Origin: Campylobacteraceae bacterium | GTDB lineage: Bacteria; Campylobacterota; Campylobacteria; Campylobacterales; Campylobacteraceae | Length of the DNA: 5,090 nt | Direction: 5' to 3' | Assembly (NCBI GenBank): GCA_031259875.1 | Contig: JAIRKW010000081.1 | Span: 1 to 5,090 of the forward strand | In this document: positions 1-5,090 of the stretch, piece after piece | Layout: every line of letters begins with the position of its first letter | Numbering within the stretch: the stretch's first letter is position 1 | Notes under the pieces: model-generated | The model's database searches: none | The model's input: only the letters and a program-made list of their open reading frames with translations | Told to the model about the DNA's origin: nothing | Position numbers and translations under genes: made by a program

Positions 1-938
1 GCAGTCATACCTGATTTGAATGTTGACGCATTTAAAACTTTATCAGTATCTATCTTGCAAAAAAGTGCAATCAAAGTTGCAATTGTAAGCATAAATATCA
101 TAATGGCAGCATCTCTTCCTACTACAGGATTTTTTATCCAAGCAATAGTTGAACTTATAGCTGTAGCATACAAAACAACTGCCAAAACACCGATTAAAAA
201 TAGTAAAACGGATAGTTTTGCACCTTTTTTAGCAATAAACTCTTGCTGTCCGCGAAGTTTGACCAAACCCTCTTTCAATCTCTCTTGATAAACAGCATCA
301 TTGCTAAGACTTGTATCAAAAAGGTTGCAAATAAAAGCAGTTATCATACATGCTATAAAAGTTGTCGGGATACAAATCATTAAAATTGTCAAGTATCCTG
401 CTCCAAGAGGTTCCAACGCGCCACTCATAAAAACAACTGCTGCTGAGACAGGCGAAGCTGTGATAGCAATCTGCGATGAGACGACAGAAACACTCAAAGG
501 CACAGACGGTTTGATACCCTGCTCTTTCGCAACTTCGGCAATAACCGGAAGCGCTGAAAAAGCTGTATGCCCCGTGCCTGCAAATATTGTTAAAAAGTAT
601 GTTACGGCAGGTCCTAAAAATGTTATGTATTTTGGATTTTTTCTTAATAATTTTTCCGCTAAATGCACCAAATAATCAAGTCCGCCGGCAACTTGCATAG
701 CTGCAATCGCCGCGATAACAGACATAATTATCAAAATAACATCTATGGGAATTAACACTTTACTTCCAGTGATGCCTCCTGGATCCATACCCAAGAATAA
801 GCATAAAGCTATCAACCCTATACCGCCTGCATAACCTATGGCTATACCGCCTAAACGAACGCCTATAAAGATGGCTCCCAACACTACAATTACTTGCAGT
901 ATCAAGAGTACTTCAGGACTAAAAAAAGCGCTAAGCAT
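1..938 (-). CDS. dcuA: Anaerobic C4-dicarboxylate antiporter DcuA (3' end beyond window)
   Basis: Inner-membrane carrier of the Dcu family, which exchanges aspartate, fumarate or malate for succinate during anaerobic growth. The open frame starts at ATG 938-936 and runs without a stop to the left edge, giving 312 codons of a protein that in E. coli is about 433 residues; the C-terminal quarter or so is outside the window. Recognisable blocks from memory of E. coli DcuA are AMQVAGGLDYLVH (about 80-92), LLRKNPKYITFLGP (about 97-110), FAGTGHTAFSALPVIAEVAK (119-138), SQIAITASPVSAAVV (155-169) and KIDTDKVLNASTFKSGM near the visible end. These match DcuA better than DcuB. Long hydrophobic runs, beginning at residues 10-30, fit a polytopic membrane protein. 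The gene follows aspA by 11 nt, so it is almost certainly in the same operon and supplies AspA with substrate. The GTGH motif resembles DcuB here, while its surroundings are DcuA-like. Family assignment is firm; exact substrate preference is inferred. Confidence 0.95.
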   Translation of the reverse strand, partial: MLSAFFSPEVLLILQVIVVLGAIFIGVRLGGIAIGYAGGIGLIALCLFLGMDPGGITGSKVLIPIDVILIIMSVIAAIAAMQVAGGLDYLVHLAEKLLRKNPKYITFLGPAVTYFLTIFAGTGHTAFSALPVIAEVAKEQGIKPSVPLSVSVVSSQIAITASPVSAAVVFMSGALEPLGAGYLTILMICIPTTFIACMITAFICNLFDTSLSNDAVYQERLKEGLVKLRGQQEFIAKKGAKLSVLLFLIGVLAVVLYATAISSTIAWIKNPVVGRDAAIMIFMLTIATLIALFCKIDTDKVLNASTFKSGMT

Positions 939-944
939 TATATG

Positions 945-951
945 CTCCTTT
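945..951 (-). promoter_or_regulatory. Ribosome binding site of dcuA overlapping the aspA stop
   Basis: Read on the minus strand, AAAGGAG lies 6 nt before the dcuA ATG at 938-936, an ideal Shine-Dalgarno sequence and spacing that fixes this start. Its first two bases are also the last two bases of the aspA TAA stop codon (952-950). Ribosomes finishing aspA therefore stop directly on the dcuA binding site, which suggests translational coupling; the coupling itself is inferred. Confidence 0.85.
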
Positions 952-2395
952 ATTTTTTGATGGTCTGTTTACCATCTAATTTATGTTTTTCGGACAACCC
1001 GAAATTGCGAGGCTTAATCATATTTTCAGGTTTTATGATATTATCGAGCTCATCTTTTGCTAAAAGTCCTCTTTCTAATACTATGTTGTATACAGACCCT
1101 CCACTTTCTAAAGCCTCTTTTGCTACTGAAGTTGAATTTTCATAACCTATGAACGGATTTAGTGCAGTTACTAAACCGATACTGTTTAATACCAAATCTT
1201 TACATCTTTGTTTATTTGCCGTAATGCCATCTACACAAGTGTAAGCCAGTGTTTTAAATGCACGGCTCATCATATTTACAGAATTAAAAAGATTATAAGC
1301 GATGACTGGTTCAAAAACATTAAGCTGTAACTGTCCGCCTTCGCTTGCCAATGTAACTGTGATATCGCTGCCAATAACTTGAAAGCATACTTGATTTACG
1401 ACTTCTGGGATTACGGGATTTACTTTGCCCGGCATTATTGAACTTCCAGGCTGCATAGCAGGAAGATTTATCTCATTAAATCCTGTTCTTGGACCTGAAC
1501 TTAAAAGTCTCAAATCGTTGCAGATTTTTGACATTTTGGTAGCAACTCTTTTTAAAACGCCGGAAATTTGCACATAAGCGCCTGTATCTTGGGTGGCTTC
1601 AATTAAATCTTTAGCCGTTATAAATGGACGTCCTGTAACTTCTTGAAGCTTGCTCTCTACCAGCTTTGAGTAGTCAGGATGTGAGTTAATACCAGTTCCA
1701 ATAGCGGTTGCGCCAAGATTCATCTCTCTTACAAGCTGTCTTGCCTCATCTACTCTTTGTATATCTTCGCCTATCATGACAGCATAAGTTCTAAACTCTT
1801 GCTCTAAAGTCATAGGAACAGCATCTTGCAGCTGCGTTCTTCCCATTTTTATCACATCTTTGAATTCCAAAGCCTTTTTTGCAAATGAGTCTTTTATGAT
1901 ACCCATAGCCTCTATCAAACCTCCCAATCTCTCATAAATGGCTATACGCAAAGCCGTAGGATAAGCGTCATTTGTGGATTGAGAAAGGTTTACATCATTA
2001 TTTGGATGCAGATATTTGTATTCGCCTTTTTTGTGCCCCATAAGTTCGAGTCCGATATTTGCGATAACTTCATTGGCATTCATATTTGTTGAAGTGCCGG
2101 CTCCTCCTTGAATCATATCTACAACAAATTGGTCGTGATATTTTCCATTTATTATCTCATCACATGCTTCACAAATAGCATTTTTCTTGGCTTCTGTAAG
2201 CAGCTTCAACTCATAGTTTGCCAAAGCTGCCGCTTTTTTAACAAGAGCTAACGACCTTATAAAGGTAGGAAAACTTGAAAGTTTAACTCCTGTTATATAA
2301 AAATTCTCCTGTGCACGCGCTGTTTGCACACCATAATAACAATCATTGGAGATCTCTTTATCTCCTATTAAATCATGCTCTATACGAAAAGACAT
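950..2395 (-). CDS. aspA: Aspartate ammonia-lyase (aspartase)
   Basis: Cytoplasmic enzyme of the aspartase/fumarase superfamily that converts L-aspartate to fumarate and ammonia; it acts as a homotetramer with active sites formed by three subunits. The protein is complete at 481 residues, close to the usual 470-480. Visible active-site elements are GAGTS with Thr101, QSTND with Ser140-Thr141, GRTQLQDAVP with Thr187, and the fumarate lyase signature GSSIMPGKVNP at 317-327, containing the presumed catalytic base Ser318 plus Lys324 and Asn326. These numbers coincide with those I recall for Bacillus AspB. Gln188, where fumarase C carries His, and the KMSKICNDLRLLSSGPR block (287-303) favour aspartase over fumarase. 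The start ATG 2395-2393 is supported by AAGGAG at 2407-2402 with a 6-nt gap, and the N-terminus FRIEHDLIGDKEI is family-like. It leads the aspA-dcuA operon and is divergent from rpoD. No key residue is missing. Confidence 0.97.
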   Translation of the reverse strand: MSFRIEHDLIGDKEISNDCYYGVQTARAQENFYITGVKLSSFPTFIRSLALVKKAAALANYELKLLTEAKKNAICEACDEIINGKYHDQFVVDMIQGGAGTSTNMNANEVIANIGLELMGHKKGEYKYLHPNNDVNLSQSTNDAYPTALRIAIYERLGGLIEAMGIIKDSFAKKALEFKDVIKMGRTQLQDAVPMTLEQEFRTYAVMIGEDIQRVDEARQLVREMNLGATAIGTGINSHPDYSKLVESKLQEVTGRPFITAKDLIEATQDTGAYVQISGVLKRVATKMSKICNDLRLLSSGPRTGFNEINLPAMQPGSSIMPGKVNPVIPEVVNQVCFQVIGSDITVTLASEGGQLQLNVFEPVIAYNLFNSVNMMSRAFKTLAYTCVDGITANKQRCKDLVLNSIGLVTALNPFIGYENSTSVAKEALESGGSVYNIVLERGLLAKDELDNIIKPENMIKPRNFGLSEKHKLDGKQTIKK

Positions 2396-2411
2396 TTTTG
2401 ACTCCTTAAAA

Positions 2412-2429
2412 ATTTACAAAATTGTAAAT
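2412..2429. repeat. 8+8 bp inverted repeat upstream of aspA, possible operator
   Basis: ATTTACAA at 2412-2419 and TTGTAAAT at 2422-2429 are exact reverse complements separated by two A bases. The element starts 4 bp upstream of the aspA Shine-Dalgarno sequence (2402-2407). The two-base centre is too tight for a good RNA hairpin, so a dimeric regulator site is the more likely reading. On the minus strand the repeat contains TACAAT (2426-2421), a one-mismatch -10 hexamer that could serve aspA and would be covered by a bound protein. The sequence is not a standard FNR box (TTGAT-N4-ATCAA), and I cannot name the regulator. In AT-rich DNA some palindromes arise by chance. Confidence 0.5.
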
Positions 2430-2433
2430 AAGT

Positions 2434-2455
2434 AAAACGATTTTAAAACGATTTT
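2434..2455. repeat. Tandem pair of an 11-bp sequence in the aspA-rpoD spacer
   Basis: AAAACGATTTT occurs twice with no gap, at 2434-2444 and 2445-2455. Each unit is itself a near-palindrome (AAAA-CGA-TTTT), and the period of 11 bp is about one helical turn, so two copies would present the same face of the DNA. This could be a double site for a regulator or a bent A-tract/T-tract segment. It lies about 65-85 bp upstream of the rpoD -10 and roughly 40-60 bp upstream of the aspA start. The repeat is seen directly; function is inferred. Confidence 0.5.
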
Positions 2456-2515
2456 TTGAAAACAGGAGTTTGAAATATTTTTTTTGGTAAATCTCAATAA
2501 GGTTTAAAAAAATTA

Positions 2516-2524
2516 TGGTATAAT
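2516..2524 (+). promoter_or_regulatory. Extended -10 promoter of rpoD
   Basis: TGGTATAAT is a perfect extended -10 (TGn followed by TATAAT at 2519-2524), 45 bp before the rpoD ATG. No TTGACA-like hexamer lies 16-18 bp upstream. Instead there are a run of eight T at 2478-2485 and seven A at 2506-2512. This is the pattern known for sigma-70 promoters of Campylobacter and Helicobacter, in which an AT-rich upstream region replaces the -35. Initiation would be expected near 2531, leaving a leader of about 40 nt. It probably drives rpoD and the two genes after it. Confidence 0.75.
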
Positions 2525-2531
2525 ATATACC
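2517..2531. repeat. 15-bp inverted repeat embedding the rpoD -10
   Basis: GGTATA (2517-2522) and TATACC (2526-2531) are exact reverse complements around the centre ATA. The TATAAT of the rpoD promoter lies inside it, and the right arm covers the expected start of transcription. A protein bound here would block initiation of rpoD, and also the candidate minus-strand promoter. Because TATA sequences are self-complementary, only the outer GG/CC pairs add real information, so this may be chance. Confidence 0.35.
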
Positions 2532-2569
2532 TTTTTATCAACTTCCGAACCCTACAAGGAGCAACGTTT

Positions 2570-4432
2570 ATGTCAGCGCCAAAAGATGTATTTACTAACC
2601 TAGAAGAACTTTTGAAAAAAAATGAGAACGGATATGTTACTTATGACGAATTAATAGAATTTTTCCCAAAACAGCCTACTTCGATTGTCATTAAAAAGAT
2701 AGATACGCTTTTAAAGAAATATAGCGTAACACTTTTAACTTCAGCTGAAATAGCCAAAATGCGCAATCTAGAAGAAGCCAAAAAACGAGAACAAGAGAAA
2801 CAGAAGTTTCAAGACGAAACGCTTGAAGATGAGTTTGATTTAGCAAACGAAAAGGAACTTTTGGAATGGTCAAGGAGTGACAGTCCTGTTCGTATGTATT
2901 TAAGAGAGATGGGGCAAATATCGCTTCTTACAAAAGATGAAGAGATTCAAATCAGTAAAAAGATTGAACTTGGTGAAGATATTATTATAGATGCTTTTTG
3001 TTCCGTACCTTATCTTATAGATTTTATCCTTGAATATAAAGAAGCGCTTGTAAACAGAGAGCGCAGAGTAAAAGAGCTGTTTAAAAGCTTTGATGATGAT
3101 CTTGATGATGAAGAAGAGAGCGATTTGGAAGACGACGATGAGGCTGATTTGGATGAAAATACAGAAGGCAAGAGAGTTCCGGCGAAAAAAGAGTTTAAAC
3201 GTTCCGAAAATGTTATAGAGAGTTTTAAGGCCTTAGAGAAAGCCAAAAAAGAGTGGATGAAATTTACGGCAAAAATGAATGAGAATAAAAATAAAGATGA
3301 ACCTCTGGAGTATAACCTTGCTGTAGCGTATAAAAAAAGAGTTTTGAAAGAAAAATTGATGGACTTGGGACCTACAAGCAAACTTATAAATGAGCTTGTG
3401 CGTGCTATTGAGGGCGCATTAAAAGGCGATGCTGAATTTGAGAAAGAGTTAAAAAGATTGGAGTATAAACTATCTCTTTTCAATGATACTCTAAAAAATA
3501 ACCACAAAAAGATTTTGGCTAAAATAACGGAGCTCAGCAAAGATGAGATTGCTTCTATGGTGCCTGAAACTACGATGATTTCAACGTATACAGAGATAAA
3601 AAAACTCTTTCAGACTAAAGAAGCTTCAAAGAAATCTTTCAGTCTTGAACCTGAAGTTTTAAAAGAGATTTTAGAACAGATAAAACGCGGCAAGAAAATA
3701 ACCGATAAAGCAAAAGAGAGAATGTCCAAATCAAACCTCAGACTTGTTGTCTCAATAGCCAAGCGCTACACCAACAGGGGTTTACCATTTTTGGACTTGA
3801 TACAAGAAGGCAATATCGGACTTATGAAAGCGGTTGATAAATTTGAGTATAAAAAAGGCTTTAAGTTTTCAACATATGCTACGTGGTGGATAAGACAAGC
3901 CATAAGCCGTGCTATAGCAGACCAAGCAAGAACCATAAGAATACCGATACATATGATAGAGACGATAAACAGAATCAACAAAGTCGTACGAAAACATTTG
4001 CAGGAGGATGGTAAAGAGCCTGATGTTGAGACAATAGCTAATGAAGTTGCATTAACTCCAGACAAAGTACGCAATGTGATAAAAATCACAAAAGAGCCTA
4101 TCTCTTTAGAAGCTCCAATAGGTAATGAAGATGACGGGAAATTTGGCGATTTTGTAGAAGATAAGAGTGCACTTTTGCCGATAGAGCATATACTAAAAAG
4201 TGATTTAAAAACTCAAATAGATGAAGTTTTGGAGCAATTAAATGAGCGCGAGAAAGCCGTCATAAGAATGCGTTTTGGGCTTTTAGAGGATGAGAGCGAC
4301 AGAACACTTGAAGAGATAGGCAAAGAACTCAATGTTACAAGAGAGCGTGTAAGGCAGATAGAGAGTTCTGCCATTAAAAAGTTAAAACATCCGAAAGTAG
4401 GTAAAAAATTGAAAAGCTATATGGAAAGTTAA
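2570..4432 (+). CDS. rpoD: RNA polymerase primary sigma factor RpoD (sigma-70)
   Basis: Housekeeping sigma factor that directs core RNA polymerase to most promoters. At 620 residues it is full length (613 in E. coli). In order: region 1.1-like N-terminus (about 5-60); region 1.2 with [11 protein letters not shown] (105-115); a large non-conserved insert (about 137-375) with an acidic stretch at 175-196; region 2 with [19 protein letters not shown] (389-407), [18 protein letters not shown] (409-426) and the -10-reading [12 protein letters not shown] (434-445); region 3 with [14 protein letters not shown] (454-467), where His461 and Glu464 correspond to the extended -10 contacts; and region 4 (about 536-620), with the helix-turn-helix [20 protein letters not shown] (579-598) that reads the -35. 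The start is supported by AAGGAG at 2556-2561, 8 nt before ATG. Transcription is from the extended -10 at 2516-2524. No terminator follows, so the downstream small gene is probably co-transcribed. Nothing is missing from the family pattern. Confidence 0.98.
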   Translation: MSAPKDVFTNLEELLKKNENGYVTYDELIEFFPKQPTSIVIKKIDTLLKKYSVTLLTSAEIAKMRNLEEAKKREQEKQKFQDETLEDEFDLANEKELLEWSRSDSPVRMYLREMGQISLLTKDEEIQISKKIELGEDIIIDAFCSVPYLIDFILEYKEALVNRERRVKELFKSFDDDLDDEEESDLEDDDEADLDENTEGKRVPAKKEFKRSENVIESFKALEKAKKEWMKFTAKMNENKNKDEPLEYNLAVAYKKRVLKEKLMDLGPTSKLINELVRAIEGALKGDAEFEKELKRLEYKLSLFNDTLKNNHKKILAKITELSKDEIASMVPETTMISTYTEIKKLFQTKEASKKSFSLEPEVLKEILEQIKRGKKITDKAKERMSKSNLRLVVSIAKRYTNRGLPFLDLIQEGNIGLMKAVDKFEYKKGFKFSTYATWWIRQAISRAIADQARTIRIPIHMIETINRINKVVRKHLQEDGKEPDVETIANEVALTPDKVRNVIKITKEPISLEAPIGNEDDGKFGDFVEDKSALLPIEHILKSDLKTQIDEVLEQLNEREKAVIRMRFGLLEDESDRTLEEIGKELNVTRERVRQIESSAIKKLKHPKVGKKLKSYMES

Positions 4433-4487
4433 TTTTTTAGCAGTGCTGTGAAAGTTTTATTATCAAAGAGTTGTAAAAAGCGAATAG

Positions 4488-4769
4488 ATGAAAAAAACAA
4501 ACAAAGTAGGTAATTTACCTTTAAGCAATGAACAAAAAGCTAAAATACGCATTATAGAAGAAGCGTATGCGCGGGATACGGCGGATTATTATATAGCTTT
4601 AGCAAGAGCCGTTTATGGCGATTACTGTTTGGGTGATATGACTCTTGAGGAGGTATCTATTATATTGAATACCACAAGAGAACGCGTAAGGCAGATAGAA
4701 AACACAGCTATTAAAAAGCTAAAAAATCCAAAAATTGGAAAACTTCTCATAGAGTATTATAAAGGTTGA
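4488..4769 (+). CDS. Stand-alone sigma-70 region 4.2-like HTH protein, function unknown
   Basis: Ninety-three residues. The last 43 (51-93) align without gaps to the last 43 of RpoD (578-620), with 27 identities by hand count, and both proteins end at the same alignment position. The -35-reading helix is intact: [20 protein letters not shown] (62-81) against [20 protein letters not shown] in RpoD. Regions 1-3 are absent. The first 50 residues, including a probable helical part (about 13-45) with AYARDTADYYIALARAVYGD, do not resemble region 4.1, so this is not simply a broken rpoD copy. An in-frame TAG directly precedes the ATG, so the protein cannot start earlier; the Shine-Dalgarno is weak (AAAAG at 4476-4480, 7 nt gap). 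The gene lies 55 nt behind rpoD with no terminator between, and its stop abuts the next gene. It may bind DNA or the polymerase beta-flap as a transcription modulator; this is inference. The coding status is well supported by the conserved domain. Confidence 0.85.
   Translation: MKKTNKVGNLPLSNEQKAKIRIIEEAYARDTADYYIALARAVYGDYCLGDMTLEEVSIILNTTRERVRQIENTAIKKLKNPKIGKLLIEYYKG
4761..4765 (+). promoter_or_regulatory. Ribosome binding site selecting a TTG start at 4775
   Basis: AAAGG lies inside the last codons of the preceding gene. It directly abuts the in-frame TTG at 4766, too close for use, but is 9 nt before the next in-frame TTG at 4775. This favours 4775 as the start of the downstream gene. 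No ATG occurs in that frame until 4853. Confidence 0.55.
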
Positions 4770-4774
4770 AACAC

Positions 4775-5090
4775 TTGACACAATTTTATGAACAGTGGTT
4801 GGATAATGACTACAATCCATTTGTGCTTTTTGACTCAAGCGGCAAAATAGTTATGATAAATCAAGAGGCGCAGTATCTGCTTTCTCAAGTTTTTGCAAAA
4901 GAGCTTTTTGATATGGCCAGCGCGTATGCCAATGTAACTTTTGGTTTTAAAACCACGCTTTTTGATTTTCGCTTTGGCGATAGTTTGTACTATGGTATAA
5001 CGGTCGGATATATAGATGATACTCATATAGGTATCAAACTCTACAAAACACCTGTTAAAAGATTTATCTCATTCAGTGAAAGCGGAGAAT
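4775..5090 (+). CDS. Probable PAS-like sensor protein, N-terminal part only
   Basis: The frame stays open from the preceding stop to the right edge, showing 105 codons from the preferred TTG at 4775; TTG 4766, overlapping the upstream TGA, is the alternative and would add three residues. The protein begins MTQFYEQWLDNDYNPF (initiator read as Met). The stretch PFVLFDSSGKIVMINQEAQY (15-34) has the shape of a PAS domain start: a hydrophobic strand, Asp-x-x-Gly turn, second strand and Asn-x-x-Ala helix. Alternating strands follow (TTLFDFRFGDSLYYGITVGY, 60-79, and THIGIKLYKTP, 83-93), also consistent with a PAS-like fold. No signal peptide or membrane segment is visible, so it is probably cytoplasmic. 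PAS modules of this kind often precede histidine kinase or cyclic-dinucleotide domains, but none is within the window, so the output function is unknown. Its position immediately after the sigma region 4-like gene implies co-transcription and perhaps translational coupling. Confidence 0.75.
   Translation, partial: MTQFYEQWLDNDYNPFVLFDSSGKIVMINQEAQYLLSQVFAKELFDMASAYANVTFGFKTTLFDFRFGDSLYYGITVGYIDDTHIGIKLYKTPVKRFISFSESGE

Larger units (their letters stand above)
2512..2541 (-). promoter_or_regulatory. Candidate aspA promoter overlapping the rpoD promoter
   Basis: On the minus strand TTGATA (2541-2536, one mismatch to TTGACA) is followed after 18 bp by CATAAT (2517-2512, one mismatch to TATAAT). 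Transcription from it would give aspA a leader of roughly 110 nt containing the tandem repeat and the inverted repeat. A rival candidate is TACAAT at 2426-2421, which gives a very short leader and lacks a -35. Campylobacterota promoters generally have weak or absent -35 elements, so this match may be coincidental. Confidence 0.35.

Noticed and set aside
16..675. Two plus-strand open frames of 90 and 124 codons
   Set aside because: They are antisense to dcuA, whose minus-strand frame carries clear family motifs across the whole interval; neither shows a recognisable domain.
894..1145. Plus-strand 83-codon frame across the dcuA/aspA junction
   Set aside because: It is a shadow of the aspA C-terminus and the dcuA start, with no ribosome binding site or domain.
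950..2395. Fumarase C as an alternative identity for the lyase
   Set aside because: Gln188 in GRTQLQDAVP instead of fumarase His, the aspartase-like NLGATAIGTGIN block and the adjacent dcuA all favour aspartase.
3093..3156. Acidic Asp/Glu-rich stretch in RpoD as an unusual insertion
   Set aside because: Acidic low-complexity sequence in the non-conserved region between regions 1.2 and 2 is normal for proteobacterial RpoD, and the overall length is typical.
3010..3540. Minus-strand 176-codon serine-rich frame inside rpoD
   Set aside because: Its serine runs are the reverse complement of the GAT/GAA-rich acidic stretch of RpoD, a compositional artefact.
3766..4089. Minus-strand 107-codon frame inside rpoD
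   Set aside because: It lies opposite the most conserved part of RpoD (regions 2 and 3) and has no features of its own.
4403..4438. Inverted repeat AAAAAATT / AATTTTTT around the rpoD stop, possible terminator
   Set aside because: The stem is almost purely A-U with a loop of about 16-20 nt and no GC core, so it is unlikely to terminate; A- and T-runs in this DNA make such pairs common.
4788..4850. ATG at 4788 as the start of the last gene
   Set aside because: It is in a different frame that reaches a TAG within about 20 codons.
4835..5026. Minus-strand 63-codon frame at the right end
   Set aside because: The plus-strand frame here is open from the preceding gene to the edge and has a PAS-like pattern; the antisense frame is short and unsupported.

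Overview
The window looks like chromosomal DNA from a member of the Campylobacterota (the former Epsilonproteobacteria), most likely a free-living Sulfurimonas-like lineage. This is inferred from the AT-rich composition, the style of the RpoD and AspA proteins, the aspA-dcuA pairing familiar from Campylobacter, Helicobacter and Wolinella, and a promoter built on an extended -10 (TGGTATAAT) without a convincing -35. The genus assignment is a guess; no database search was possible.

Layout: two divergent transcription units share a 174-bp spacer. To the left, on the minus strand, aspA (aspartate ammonia-lyase, complete) is followed after 11 nt by dcuA (C4-dicarboxylate/aspartate antiporter). dcuA runs off the left edge with 312 codons visible. 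Together they form an aspartate-to-fumarate module: DcuA exchanges aspartate or fumarate for succinate across the inner membrane, and AspA deaminates aspartate to fumarate for fumarate respiration, releasing ammonia.

To the right, on the plus strand, lies rpoD, the primary sigma factor. It is followed after 55 nt by a 93-residue protein whose last 43 residues are a close copy of the RpoD C-terminus (27 of 43 identical, gapless, ending at the same point). A third gene overlaps or nearly abuts it and runs off the right edge; its N-terminus resembles a PAS-type sensor. No terminator is visible between these three genes, so they are probably co-transcribed at least in part.

The spacer between aspA and rpoD is rich in structure: an 8+8 bp inverted repeat just upstream of the aspA ribosome binding site, a perfect 11-bp tandem repeat, the strong rpoD extended -10 inside a 15-bp inverted repeat, and an overlapping opposite-strand candidate promoter for aspA.

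Most of the window is ordinary housekeeping and anaerobic metabolism. The item most worth a second look is the stand-alone sigma region 4-like protein encoded directly behind the housekeeping sigma factor.
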